DNA of 64,000 bases from Lentzea sp. NBRC 105346 (lineage in GTDB: Bacteria; Actinomycetota; Actinomycetes; Mycobacteriales; Pseudonocardiaceae), in contig NZ_BSTQ01000010.1 in NCBI RefSeq assembly GCF_030269605.1, positions 185,402 to 249,401 of the forward strand, read 5' to 3'. Below the pieces are notes generated by a model, which worked only from the letters and a program-made list of their open reading frames with translations, was not told where the DNA came from and searched no databases. The position numbers and the translations under genes are program-made. Positions 56,656-64,000 of the stretch are shown one piece after another. Positions within the stretch are counted from its first letter, which is position 1. Each line of letters starts with the position of its first letter.

Positions 56656-57377
56656 TGCTCGACCACTCGATCCTGGGCGTCGTCGAGGTCCGCGAACAGT
56701 CGTGGACCCTCGACGACGCCTCGGTGTACGAGGCGGCGGTCGGTGGTCCGTCGCCGGCGTTCCCGATCACGCTCGCCCAGCACGGCGGACCGCAACTGGG
56801 ACTGACCGGCGCCGACATGACGCAGGTGCTGCACGCCACGCAAACCCTTGTGGTCGAACAACCTCTGCCGGCCGAGGGCACGATGACCGTGACGAAGACG
56901 GTCACGGACATCTTCGACAAGGGCTCCGGCGCGCTGGTCGTGAGCACCTGGGAGACGCCGTACTTCAGCACCCGGTCGTCGTGCTTCGTCAAGGGCGAGG
57001 GCGGGTTCGGCGGCCCGCGCGGCAGCACCCCGGAACTCGAAGTCCCGCAACGCGCGCCGGACCGGACGTGGACGTACCAGACCACCGAGGACCAGGCGTT
57101 GCGCTATCGCGAGACCGGTGACGTGAACCCCATGCACTGGGATCCGGAGTTCGCCGCGAAGGCCGGGTTCGACCGGCCGATCCTGCACGGGCTGTGCACG
57201 CTCGGCATCGCACTCGCCGGCATGAAGGCAAGCATGATCGACTGCCGCTTCACCGCGCCGGTGTACCCCGGTGAACTGCTGACCGTCGAGCACTGGGACG
57301 GCGGCGAGTTCCGCGTCCGCACGGATCGGGTCGTACTAGTCGGCCAGGCTCGTGATCATCTGGGCGCACACGCGTGA
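56655..57377 (+). CDS. MaoC-type (R)-specific enoyl-CoA hydratase
   Basis: 240 residues, double hot-dog fold. The second half carries the hydratase-2 motif YRETGDVNPMHWDPEFAAKA and GFDRPILHGLCTLGIA, including the catalytic Asp/His. It starts at an ATG overlapping the previous stop (TAATG). It would hydrate the enoyl-CoA made by the two dehydrogenases. The 3' end overlaps the convergent GntR gene by 42 bases, so its last dozen residues may be an extension. Confidence 0.87.
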   Translation: MLDHSILGVVEVREQSWTLDDASVYEAAVGGPSPAFPITLAQHGGPQLGLTGADMTQVLHATQTLVVEQPLPAEGTMTVTKTVTDIFDKGSGALVVSTWETPYFSTRSSCFVKGEGGFGGPRGSTPELEVPQRAPDRTWTYQTTEDQALRYRETGDVNPMHWDPEFAAKAGFDRPILHGLCTLGIALAGMKASMIDCRFTAPVYPGELLTVEHWDGGEFRVRTDRVVLVGQARDHLGAHA

Positions 57378-57983
57378 CAGGTGCTTGCGCATGATCTGAC
57401 CGGCCCGCTGCGCGTCCCCGGCGACGACGGCGTTGATCAGCTCGTCGTGGTCGTCCATCGACGCGAACTGGTGCGGCGCGTCGTCCTCGAGTCGGGCGCG
57501 GAGCAGCACGACCTTCTGCTGCACGAGCCGGACCTGCTCGGCGATCCGCGGCGACCGCGCCGCCTCCAGCAGGGCCTGGTGGAACGCGAGGTCGAGGCGG
57601 TACGGAAACTTCACGCCCGCGTGGTAGTTGCGCCGCGACTCCTCCGACACGGCCCGCAGCCGCGCGATGTCGACGTCGGTGCGGCGGGAGGCGGCGAGCT
57701 CGGCGGCCGCGCACTCGAGCGCGGTGCGCAGCTCGAACAGTGCCTTGACCTCGGCCTGGTCGGCCATCGGCACGCGCGCGCCGCGGTGCGGGACCAGCTC
57801 CAGGAGTCCTTCGGCGGCCAGTCCGCGGATGGCCTCGCGCAGTGGTCCGCGCGAGATGCCCAGGCGGTGGGCGATCTCGACCTCGTTGACCCGGGACCCC
57901 GCCGGCAGCTCACCCGTCAGGACCAGCTCGCGCAGCACGTCAACGGCCTGTCCCGCCAGTGAGAGGTGCAGAGGTTGCGTCAC
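57336..57983 (-). CDS. GntR-family (FadR-like) regulator
   Basis: 215 residues. The winged helix is SRVNEVEIAHRLGISRGPLR then EAIRGLAAEGLLELVPHRGA, and the C-terminal FCD domain has ELRTALECAAAELAA and the metal-ligand type positions D, H, H (LDLAFHQALLEAA; DDHDELINAVVAGD). GTG 57983 has GGAG 6 bases upstream. Divergent from asparaginase with a palindrome between, so it probably controls that gene and itself. Confidence 0.88.
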   Translation of the reverse strand: MTQPLHLSLAGQAVDVLRELVLTGELPAGSRVNEVEIAHRLGISRGPLREAIRGLAAEGLLELVPHRGARVPMADQAEVKALFELRTALECAAAELAASRRTDVDIARLRAVSEESRRNYHAGVKFPYRLDLAFHQALLEAARSPRIAEQVRLVQQKVVLLRARLEDDAPHQFASMDDHDELINAVVAGDAQRAGQIMRKHLSRVCAQMITSLAD

Positions 57984-58024
57984 ATCGCACTCCAAAGCTA
58001 GACGCCAGTCCCACTACGTCTGTA

Positions 58025-58038
58025 AACTGTCGACAGTT
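58025..58038. promoter_or_regulatory. GntR operator palindrome upstream of asparaginase
   Basis: AACTGTCGACAGTT, a perfect 14-base palindrome in the 81-base divergent gap between the GntR and asparaginase genes. A partial second copy follows (GGCAGTCTACA). Confidence 0.6.
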
Positions 58039-58064
58039 GGCAGTCTACACCCGGAGGAGAAGAC

Positions 58065-59015
58065 ATGGTGCACGAGGTGGTGGCCGAGGTCTGGCGTGGC
58101 GATTTCCTCGAGTCGGTGCACCACGGCACCCTGGTCGCCGTCCGCGACGACGAGATCCAGTTCGCCGTCGGCCGGCCGGACCTGGTCAGCTTCCCCCGCT
58201 CGTCCAACAAGCCCCTGCAGGCCCTGGCGATGCTGCGCAGCGGCCTCGAGCTCGACGGCGACCTGCTCGCGCTCGCGTGCGCCAGCCACTCCGGTGAGGA
58301 CTTCCACGTCGAGGGCGTGAACCGGATCCTCGCGAAGGCCGGGCTGACAGTGGACGCGTTGCAGTGCACACCCGACCTGCCGCTCGGCGAGGCCGCCCAG
58401 CGTGAACACCTCGCGCGCGGACTCGGCGCCGAGCCCAAGTACATGAACTGCTCCGGCAAGCACGCCGCCATGCTCGCCACCTGTGTCGCCAACGGCTGGT
58501 CCACGGACGACTACCTCTCCCCCGAACACCCGCTGCAGGTCGCCACGCGCGAGACGATCGAGGACCTGGCCGGCGAGCAGGTCGGCGCCGTCGGCGTCGA
58601 CGGGTGCGGCGCCCCCATCTTCGGCATCAGCCTCGTCGGGCTGGCGCGGGCGTTCGCGCGGCTGGCGTCGGCTGCCGAGGGGACGCTGGAGTACCGCGTC
58701 GCCCGTGCGATGAACGAGTTTCCCGAGTGGGTCGGCGGCACCGGGCGCGACGTCACGACGTTGATGCGCGCCATCCCCGGTCTGGTCGCCAAGGACGGCG
58801 CCGAGGGTGTCTACGCGGTCGGGCTGCCCAACGGGTCCGCGGTCGCACTGAAGATCGCCGACGGCTCGTCGCGCGCCCGCGCTGTCGTGGTCGTCGAGGC
58901 GCTGCGGCTGCTCGGGGCCGACGTCGACTCGGTGACCGAGCTGGCCACCGTTCCCGTGCTCGGGCACGGACGGACGGTTGGCGCCGTCCGCCCGGCGCTC
59001 GCACTGGCGGGCTGA
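58065..59015 (+). CDS. Asparaginase (PF06089, thermolabile type II-like)
   Basis: 316 residues: FPRSSNKPLQALAMLRSG, CASHSGEDFHVEGV, KYMNCSGKHAAML and GVDGCGAPIFGISL. These are the serine/lysine/cysteine motifs of the Rhizobium etli-type L-asparaginase family, unrelated to E. coli AnsB. It hydrolyses asparagine to aspartate and ammonia in the cytoplasm. GGAGG 8 bases before the ATG. Regulated probably by the divergent GntR protein. Confidence 0.88.
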   Translation: MVHEVVAEVWRGDFLESVHHGTLVAVRDDEIQFAVGRPDLVSFPRSSNKPLQALAMLRSGLELDGDLLALACASHSGEDFHVEGVNRILAKAGLTVDALQCTPDLPLGEAAQREHLARGLGAEPKYMNCSGKHAAMLATCVANGWSTDDYLSPEHPLQVATRETIEDLAGEQVGAVGVDGCGAPIFGISLVGLARAFARLASAAEGTLEYRVARAMNEFPEWVGGTGRDVTTLMRAIPGLVAKDGAEGVYAVGLPNGSAVALKIADGSSRARAVVVVEALRLLGADVDSVTELATVPVLGHGRTVGAVRPALALAG

Positions 59016-59054
59016 AGCCGCCACGTCCGGGACCGCCCCCGTCCCGGACCGCCG

Positions 59055-59091
59055 AGGGCGACCTTCACGAAACGGCCGTGAAGGTCGCCCT
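59055..59091. terminator. Perfect 15-bp hairpin after asparaginase
   Basis: Arms AGGGCGACCTTCACG and CGTGAAGGTCGCCCT around a 7-base loop, 40 bases after the asparaginase stop. Shares the CCTTCACG/CGTGAAGG core with the hairpins at 1636 and 26101. Preceded by a doubled GTCCGGGACCGCC / GTCCCGGACCGCC. Confidence 0.8.
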
Positions 59092-59137
59092 CGTGGCGTG
59101 AACACAAGGTTCACGAATCGCCCATTACGCTGGTCGC

Positions 59138-59428
59138 ATGGCCAAGAAGCCGGACGAGAACGATCGGTTCACCGAGGACCTGGTCGGACTCGACCCGCAG
59201 GACCCGGAGGCGCGCGAGTTCGCCGCCCACCTCGACCGGATGGAGCGCGAGCACCCCGGTTACACGGTCGAGGGCTACCTCGCCGGGGTGCAGGACTTCG
59301 CGGACTCGGCGAACCGCACGACCGGGCACCGGCGCCTGGTGGCCGTGCTGGTCGTGGGAATGATCCTCCTCGCGGTGGCGTTGACCGTGTGGTTCGCGCT
59401 GAGCGACATCCTCACGTTCATCTTCTGA
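59138..59428 (+). CDS. Small single-span membrane protein
   Basis: 96 residues. An acidic cytoplasmic N-terminal part (ENDRFTEDLVGLDPQDPEAR, HLDRMEREHPGYTVEGYLAG) precedes one membrane segment at about 70-90 (LVAVLVVGMILLAVALTVWF). Similar genes are common in actinomycetes, function unknown. It is 8 bases upstream of msrB and probably co-transcribed. Confidence 0.75.
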   Translation: MAKKPDENDRFTEDLVGLDPQDPEAREFAAHLDRMEREHPGYTVEGYLAGVQDFADSANRTTGHRRLVAVLVVGMILLAVALTVWFALSDILTFIF

Positions 59429-59435
59429 GGGAGCC

Positions 59436-59840
59436 ATGGAACCCAAGGTCGTCCACACCGAAGAGGAGTGGCGGGCGAAGCTGAGCCCCGCCGAGTACCA
59501 CGTGCTGCGGCAGGCGGGCACCGAGCGCGCGTTCACCGGTGAGTACACCGACACCAAGACCGAGGGCGTGTACGAGTGCCGGGCCTGCGGCGCCGAACTG
59601 TTCCGCAGCGACGCGAAGTTCGAGTCGCACTGCGGGTGGCCGTCGTTCTTCACGCCGCTCGCGGGTGACGCCGTCATCGAGCGCGAGGACGTCTCGCTCG
59701 GGATGCGGCGCGTCGAGGTGATCTGTGCGACGTGTCACAGCCACCTGGGCCACGTCTTCGAAGGCGAGGGCTATCCCACCCCCACCGACCAGCGGTACTG
59801 CATCAACAGCATCAGCCTGCGACTCGTCCCGGGTGAGTGA
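59436..59840 (+). CDS. msrB: Peptide-methionine (R)-S-oxide reductase MsrB
   Basis: 134 residues. Zinc ligands CRAC and CATC, substrate motif HCGWPSFF, GHVFEGEG and the catalytic cysteine in QRYCINSISLRL. It reduces methionine-R-sulfoxide in proteins. GAGGGAGCC precedes the ATG. Confidence 0.94.
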   Translation: MEPKVVHTEEEWRAKLSPAEYHVLRQAGTERAFTGEYTDTKTEGVYECRACGAELFRSDAKFESHCGWPSFFTPLAGDAVIEREDVSLGMRRVEVICATCHSHLGHVFEGEGYPTPTDQRYCINSISLRLVPGE

Positions 59841-59923
59841 TCCTCATTCCCAAGAGGATGGTCAGAAGCAAGCATCGTCGCGCAGACTTGGGTTGGTAAT
59901 CATTCCCACTGGGAGGCGACGAC

Positions 59924-59983
59924 ATGTTCAAAGGCACCGACGGCGAGGGCTCGAGCGGCTGCGACGGCGGCACGTCAAGCTGA
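59924..59983 (+). CDS. 19-residue Gly/Ser/Cys peptide upstream of the MNIO locus
   Basis: Reads MFKGTDGEGSSGCDGGTSS. GGGAGG stands 7 bases before the ATG, a strong ribosome site for so short a frame. It contains one cysteine in an SSGCDGG context that resembles the Cys/Ser/Gly tails of the membrane proteins encoded next. It lies 84 bases after msrB and 87 before the first membrane protein gene. Candidate small substrate or leader peptide of the locus; could also be a translated leader. Confidence 0.55.
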   Translation: MFKGTDGEGSSGCDGGTSS

Positions 59984-60069
59984 AACCCTAAGGTTTTCCC
60001 AAGTAGCTTGTGACCATGTGGTCCACCCCACACCATTACTGCACTAACGGCAGCCAGGGGGTGGGCCAC

Positions 60070-60975
60070 ATGCAGCGTCCATGGGGATTGTCGGGGCCGG
60101 AGTTCCTTCAGTACTACTGGATCGCGCTCGCCGTGTGCGTGGTGATCGCGATCATCGTCCGGGTGCGCGTGAAGGCGGGCAACGACCAGCCCGTGCGCAC
60201 TCTCGACCTCGACGAACTCGCTTATCTGGCCGGTGGTCCGCGGCGCGTGGTCGAGGCGTCGATCGCGCGGCTGCTCACGGCCGAAGCGCTGCGCACCTCG
60301 CGGCGTGGCGCGGTGCAGTCGACCGGATCGGTGCACGTCGTGAACCCCATCGACCTCGCCGTCATCGCGGACGCCGAGCGCTACACCAACCGCACGATCA
60401 GCCTGCTCGTCCCGAACGTGGCCAAGGACTACGCGGTCACGACGATCGGCACGCGCCTGCACCAGGCCGGGCTGATCCTCGACCGGGACGAGGTCAAGTC
60501 CAGGCTGCGCAAGGGCGCGATCCCGTTGTGGTTGCTGCTCGTGGTCGGAATTGTGCGGTGGGTCAACGGAATCGGCATCGGCGCGCCCGTCGGCTGGCTC
60601 ACGCTGCAGCTCGTCATCACCGGATTGCTGATCTTCATCGTCACTCGACGTGGCAGGCTGATGCGCACCAGCAAGGGGGACCGTGTGCTCAGCCAGGCTC
60701 GTTCGGGTGGCGCCACAGGGGGTGCGACCGGCCCGGCGTCACTGGAGTACGCCGGGGCCGCCGGGCTGGTCGCCTTGGGCGGGCTCCTCGCCTACCCGGA
60801 TCTCACGGTGCGCAGCGCCTTGATGGCGGCGCCGTACAACTCCGGTAGTGGCTACGTGTCATCCGGCAGCAGCTGTTCCACCGCGTCGTCGTGCTCCAGC
60901 GGGAGCAGCTGCTCGAGTGGCAGCAGCTGCGGCGGGGGCGGCGGCTGTGGTGGCGGCTGCGGCGGCGGAAGTTGA
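60070..60975 (+). CDS. TIGR04222-like membrane protein with Cys/Ser/Gly tail (1)
   Basis: About 301 residues. N-terminal membrane segment (YYWIALAVCVVIAIIV), then a soluble domain with DLDELAYLAGGPRRVVEASI, ARLLTAEAL and a middle hydrophobic hairpin (LWLLLVVGIVRWVNGIGI, LQLVITGLLIFIV). The last 35 or so residues are only Ser, Gly, Cys, Thr, Ala with six cysteines in SSGSSC-like and GGC-like steps. ELAYLAGGP is the hallmark repeated in the next two genes. ATG 60070 has GGGGGTGG upstream. The next gene begins inside its stop. Likely membrane carrier or substrate whose tail is modified by the DUF692 enzyme. Confidence 0.8.
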   Translation: MQRPWGLSGPEFLQYYWIALAVCVVIAIIVRVRVKAGNDQPVRTLDLDELAYLAGGPRRVVEASIARLLTAEALRTSRRGAVQSTGSVHVVNPIDLAVIADAERYTNRTISLLVPNVAKDYAVTTIGTRLHQAGLILDRDEVKSRLRKGAIPLWLLLVVGIVRWVNGIGIGAPVGWLTLQLVITGLLIFIVTRRGRLMRTSKGDRVLSQARSGGATGGATGPASLEYAGAAGLVALGGLLAYPDLTVRSALMAAPYNSGSGYVSSGSSCSTASSCSSGSSCSSGSSCGGGGGCGGGCGGGS

Positions 60976-61871
60976 GCCTGTTCGTCGCGGCCTACGTGGC
61001 CGCGGTGCTCGCAGGGGTGGCGGTCGGCGTCCGGATCAAGCAGGTTCGGGGCGCCGACCGGCGGGAACCGTTGTCGCCCGAGGAGATCGGCTTCCTCACC
61101 GGCGGTCCCGTCCGGGCGGCCGAGGTGGCCGTCACCGCGCTCATCTCCGAGCACAGAGCGAAGTTCGACGGTGACCGGCTGGTGGCCGACGAGCCCGGTG
61201 CGGTGGACAGTCCGATCGGGACGGCCGTGCGAGAACAGCTCGGCGGCCGGCTCGACGACATCATCGCCCGGACCGCGAACAGCCAAGCCGTGCAACGACT
61301 GGGCGGCCGCCTGCTCGCCGGCGGCATGCTGGTCGCACCGCGCACCCGGTTGCGCCGGGCGATCATCGCGACCCTGCCGTTGCTACTCCTCGCGGGCCTG
61401 TTGACCGCGTGGAACGAGTGGACGCCGTGGACGGTCGGTGCCGGAGTGCTCACGCTCGCAGGGATTGTGGGACTGCTCGTAACGCCACCGCCCGTGCTGA
61501 CGACCTCGGGTAGCAGGGCGTTGCTGGCCGCCACCGCGGGTCTCGCGCCGGTCGACCCGGCCGAGCTCACGGCGAGGTACGGTCTGCGCCGCCCGAAGGC
61601 ACCGGCGCCACCCCGGCGGCGGGAAGTCGTGCAGACAGCCGTTTTCGACGGCCACACCGTGGAACGGATCGAGGCGGACGACGCGTCGAACCAGACGCTC
61701 CCGCGACTACGCAGGGGCGCCACTGTTCTGGACGAGCCGGTGTACCGCATCCGGCCGGTCTGGGCCGCGGGGTGGTTCGCGGGCGGGTGGCTGGCGGGTG
61801 AGCTGCTCAGTGAGGTGGGCGATGGTGACTTCATCGACACGGGTTTCTTCGACGGCTTCGGCGACGCCTGA
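60972..61871 (+). CDS. TIGR04222-like membrane protein without Cys tail (2)
   Basis: About 299 residues. Starts at a TTG overlapping the previous stop (TTGA) with membrane segment LFVAAYVAAVLAGVAVGV, followed by EEIGFLTGGPVRAAEVAVTA, the paralogous domain, and two further hydrophobic segments (IIATLPLLLLAGLLTAW, VLTLAGIVGLLV). The C-terminus has charged and aromatic repeats ([17 protein letters not shown]) and no cysteines, unlike its two relatives. May be the partner subunit. The start is uncertain because it is a TTG with no clear ribosome site. Confidence 0.75.
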   Translation: MSLFVAAYVAAVLAGVAVGVRIKQVRGADRREPLSPEEIGFLTGGPVRAAEVAVTALISEHRAKFDGDRLVADEPGAVDSPIGTAVREQLGGRLDDIIARTANSQAVQRLGGRLLAGGMLVAPRTRLRRAIIATLPLLLLAGLLTAWNEWTPWTVGAGVLTLAGIVGLLVTPPPVLTTSGSRALLAATAGLAPVDPAELTARYGLRRPKAPAPPRRREVVQTAVFDGHTVERIEADDASNQTLPRLRRGATVLDEPVYRIRPVWAAGWFAGGWLAGELLSEVGDGDFIDTGFFDGFGDA

Positions 61872-62634
61872 GGAGACCGCGTTCCTGATCAGTGGTGCGG
61901 CCCGCGCGGGCGAGGTGGCGATCGCCCGGCTGCTCGACGCGGACCTGATCCGCATCTCACGGCAGGGGCTCGTCAGCGCGGTCAACCGGCCGGGCGGCCC
62001 GGCCACACCGCTGGAGGCGCAGATCCTGGGCAGCGTCCGGATCAGCCCGCAGAACCTCGACGCGGTCGCCAAGGCCGCCGCGTACAGCCGCGAGGCGGAG
62101 GCGTTGCGGCAGCACCTGTTCGCGAGCGGTCTGCTCCGCAAGCCACGGCGCGGCAGGCTGGGCGGGTGGCTGGCGATGTTCGGCGTCGTGGCCGTCGTGA
62201 TCGGCCTCAACGAACCGAACTTCCCCGTCTATCTGGCCGCCGGGATCGCCCTGTTCGCGGGCGGAGTGCTGTTCGGGAAGCGTGGTGCGCTGACCCGCAG
62301 AGGCAAGCGCGTCGTCAAGAAGGCGGTCGCGCGCGACCGCGTCACCGCGGTGGCGGTGCACGGCCTGCGGGGCAAGATCCGCGACCGGTACGTCTACTCG
62401 CTGTTCGACCTGACGGCGAGCGTCGCGGGCATGCTGCCCACGCGCCGGAAGAAGCGCAAGCACAGCGGCTCCAGCAGCAGTAGCAGCGGCTGCGGGTCGG
62501 GTTGTTCGAGTTGCGGTGGGTCGAGCTGCGGCGGTAGCAGTTGTTCGTCGAGCAGCAGCTGCTCGTCCGGCAGCAGCTGCTCGTCGGGCTCCAGCTGCGG
62601 CGGTGGTGGTTGTGGTGGCGGAGGAGGGGACTGA
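61822..62634 (+). CDS. TIGR04222-like membrane protein with Cys/Ser/Gly tail (3)
   Basis: 270 residues, overlapping gene 2 by 50 bases. The paralogous domain begins [20 protein letters not shown]. One hydrophobic hairpin ([31 protein letters not shown]) is followed by a basic stretch ([10 protein letters not shown]) and a tail of about 55 residues made almost only of Ser, Gly and nine Cys ([16 protein letters not shown]...). The stop is one base before the TTG of the DUF692 gene. The tail resembles that of gene 1. Confidence 0.8.
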   Translation: MVTSSTRVSSTASATPEETAFLISGAARAGEVAIARLLDADLIRISRQGLVSAVNRPGGPATPLEAQILGSVRISPQNLDAVAKAAAYSREAEALRQHLFASGLLRKPRRGRLGGWLAMFGVVAVVIGLNEPNFPVYLAAGIALFAGGVLFGKRGALTRRGKRVVKKAVARDRVTAVAVHGLRGKIRDRYVYSLFDLTASVAGMLPTRRKKRKHSGSSSSSSGCGSGCSSCGGSSCGGSSCSSSSSCSSGSSCSSGSSCGGGGCGGGGGD

Positions 62635-62635
62635 G

Positions 62636-63445
62636 TTGCTCCCGAAACTGGGTGTCGGCATCGGCTGGCGGTCGGAGATCGACCTCACCGTCGAGCGGCT
62701 GCCGGGGGTGGACTTCGTCGAGGTGGTCGCGGAGAACATCCACATCGGACACCTGCCGGAATCCGTCGCGCTGCTGCGGGAACGCGGTGTGCCGATCCTC
62801 CCCCACGCCGTGTCGCTGTCGCTCGGCGGCGCCGAAGAGGTTGACGCGCAACGGGTCCGGCATCTCGCCGAGGTCGCCGAGGCACTCGACGCCCCGCTGG
62901 TGAGCGACCACGTGTGCTTCGTCCGCGCGGGCGGGCTGGACTCCGGGCACCTGATGCCGGTCCCCCGCACGCGCGACGCGCTGGCCGTGCTCGTCGCCAA
63001 CGTCAAGGCGGCACAACAGGATCTGCCCGTGCCGCTGGCGCTGGAGAACGTCGCCGCGCTGCTCGAATGGCCCGACGGCGAGCTGACCGAGGGACAGTTC
63101 CTCGCCGAGCTCGTCTCGCAGACCGACTGCTATCTGCTCGTGGACGTCGCGAACCTGTACGCCAACGCGCGCAACCTGGGCACCGACCCGGACCGGTTCC
63201 TCGACGAGATCCCGTTGGAGCGCCTCGCCTACGTCCACGTGGCCGGCGGCGTCGAGCACGGCGAGCTCTACCACGACACGCACGCGCACGCGGTGCGCCA
63301 GGAGGTGCTCGACCTGCTGGACGAACTGTGCTCCCGCGTGGCACCACCCGGCGTGCTGCTCGAGCGCGACGACAACTACCCGTCCGACACCGAGATCGCG
63401 ACCGAGCTGGCCGCGATCCGCGCGGTCGTGGAGAAGCACCAGTGA
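62636..63445 (+). CDS. DUF692 / MNIO multinuclear non-heme iron enzyme
   Basis: 269 residues, TIM-barrel DUF692. Expected metal ligands are visible: H57 in [11 protein letters not shown]92 in SDHVCF, E137 in ALENVA, D170 and N173 in [12 protein letters not shown]201 in HVAGG, D214/H216 in DTHAHAV, and E243 in ERDDN. Characterised relatives (MbnB, TglH, ChrH and others) oxidise cysteine or neighbouring residues of ribosomal peptides with two or three irons. Starts at a TTG with GAGGAGGGG upstream. Overlap and spacing tie it to the Cys-tailed membrane proteins, which are the likely substrates. Confidence 0.9.
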   Translation: MLPKLGVGIGWRSEIDLTVERLPGVDFVEVVAENIHIGHLPESVALLRERGVPILPHAVSLSLGGAEEVDAQRVRHLAEVAEALDAPLVSDHVCFVRAGGLDSGHLMPVPRTRDALAVLVANVKAAQQDLPVPLALENVAALLEWPDGELTEGQFLAELVSQTDCYLLVDVANLYANARNLGTDPDRFLDEIPLERLAYVHVAGGVEHGELYHDTHAHAVRQEVLDLLDELCSRVAPPGVLLERDDNYPSDTEIATELAAIRAVVEKHQ

Positions 63446-63789
63446 CCGAGGCACGCGACCGGCTGGCCGCCGCGCAGGCGGAGCTGTTGCGCGCATTACT
63501 CGCCGACGGCCCGATTCCTTCTGGTTTCGACGAAAAACGAATCGTCGCGGAGCGGCGGGCGCTGCTGGCTAAACGACGTGGCGTGGTGGCAATGCTCGGG
63601 CCGGAGGTCGCGGGCGACCTCGGCGACCGGTTCCGCCCGTTGTTCGACGAGTACGCGGTAGCCCATCCGCGCGCGGCGGGCAGCCGAATGCGCGAGGACG
63701 CCGCCGCTTTCGCCCAATGGGCACGCGACCGCGGCGAACTCACTCCCCTTCAGCCCCAACGCAAGCACTGGTGGCGACGCACCCGCTGA
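63442..63789 (+). CDS. Small MNIO partner protein
   Basis: 115 residues, starting at a GTG that overlaps the DUF692 stop (GTGA). Opening [20 protein letters not shown], then [40 protein letters not shown] and a basic end [12 protein letters not shown]. Helical, no membrane segment. In other MNIO systems a small partner encoded directly after the enzyme binds the leader peptide; a similar role is inferred, no recognisable homology. The 3' end is copied in a 163-bp tandem repeat. Confidence 0.7.
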   Translation: MTEARDRLAAAQAELLRALLADGPIPSGFDEKRIVAERRALLAKRRGVVAMLGPEVAGDLGDRFRPLFDEYAVAHPRAAGSRMREDAAAFAQWARDRGELTPLQPQRKHWWRRTR

Positions 63790-64000
63790 CCGCCGCTCAC
63801 TCCACTTGCGCTCACCGGCCGTAGCCCATCCGCACACGGCGGGCAGCCGAATGCACGACGACGACGCCGGCTTCGCCCAATGGGCACGCGACCGCGGCGA
63901 ACTCACTCCCCTTCAGCCCCAACGCAAGCACTGGTGGCGACGCACCCGCTGACCGCCGCTCACTCCACTTGCGCTCACCGGCCGTAGCCCATCCGCACAC
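63658..64000. repeat. 163-bp tandem repeat copying the 3' end of the MNIO partner gene
   Basis: GTAGCCCATCCGC starts at 63658, 63821 and 63984, giving a period of 163 bases. The unit carries the last codons of the partner gene and the following 32 bases. Copy 2 differs from copy 1 by a few bases near its start; the rest, including stop and spacer, is the same. The third copy runs out of the window. 163 is not a multiple of three, so the repeats do not extend the protein. Confidence 0.9.

Noticed and set aside
63812..64000. Minus-strand frame across the tandem repeat as a repeat protein
   Set aside because: It is the antisense of the 163-bp repeat, has no ribosome site, and the period is not a multiple of three.

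Overview
The window is high-GC DNA with frequent GTG and TTG starts, strong GGAGG ribosome sites, four-base gene overlaps and many convergent gene pairs. It encodes an actinobacterial SecA2, a type VII secretion EccB, an LCP protein and a zapE / RibD-like reductase / ligC neighbourhood like that of mycobacteria. A filamentous actinomycete of the Pseudonocardiaceae (Lentzea, Saccharothrix or Amycolatopsis type) is the best inference; genus cannot be fixed from the sequence alone. It reads as ordinary chromosome. No tRNA, rRNA, insertion sequence, phage gene or CRISPR array was seen.

1-2.0 kb: 3' part of secA2 and a small hypothetical gene. 2.0-13.1 kb: two divergent operons that together encode a nearly complete route from choline to glycine: choline dehydrogenase, betaine aldehyde dehydrogenase, a Rieske betaine demethylase with its own Rieske ferredoxin and reductase, dimethylglycine oxidase and sarcosine oxidase. 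An IclR regulator and a P450 lie in the middle, and a shared GTTGCGY motif occurs in front of both arms. 13.1-18.5 kb: lone eccB, then a PucR-type regulator, an MHS transporter and 3-hydroxybutyrate dehydrogenase. 18.4-24.7 kb: a 36-residue ORF, an LCP protein, a HipA-like kinase with DUF3037, two broken genes (a macro-domain remnant and a frameshifted AHSA1 gene), an ArsR repressor, a GDSL lipase, a Tat-exported lactonase and PPK2.

24.8-37.7 kb: rocD, DUF2252, ABC-F, an M48 peptidase, zapE, a RibD-like reductase, ligC, an SMP-30 lactonase, an EamA exporter and a TAP-like lipoprotein that lacks its nucleophile serine. 37.7-42.5 kb: secreted and small proteins, including an 8-cysteine 32-residue peptide, a four-repeat secreted protein and a DUF1996 protein behind a LacI-type palindrome, followed by a 550-bp island of repeats. 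42.6-48.9 kb: a signalling cluster with two receiver-only regulators, a PAS/HisKA_3 kinase and a giant hybrid kinase with eight 92-residue HAMP units.

48.9-59.8 kb: transporters, an APH-like kinase, DoxX with an Fe-S type regulator, a stand-alone LigD polymerase domain, an acyl-CoA dehydrogenase/MaoC operon under TetR, GntR divergent from asparaginase, and msrB. 59.9-64.0 kb: the most unusual locus. A 19-residue Gly/Ser/Cys peptide is followed by three related membrane proteins, two of them ending in Cys/Ser/Gly tails, then a DUF692 (MNIO) metalloenzyme and a small partner. Several of these genes overlap, and the 3' end of the last one is copied in a 163-bp tandem repeat that runs out of the window. 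This looks like an uncharacterised peptide or protein cysteine-modification system.
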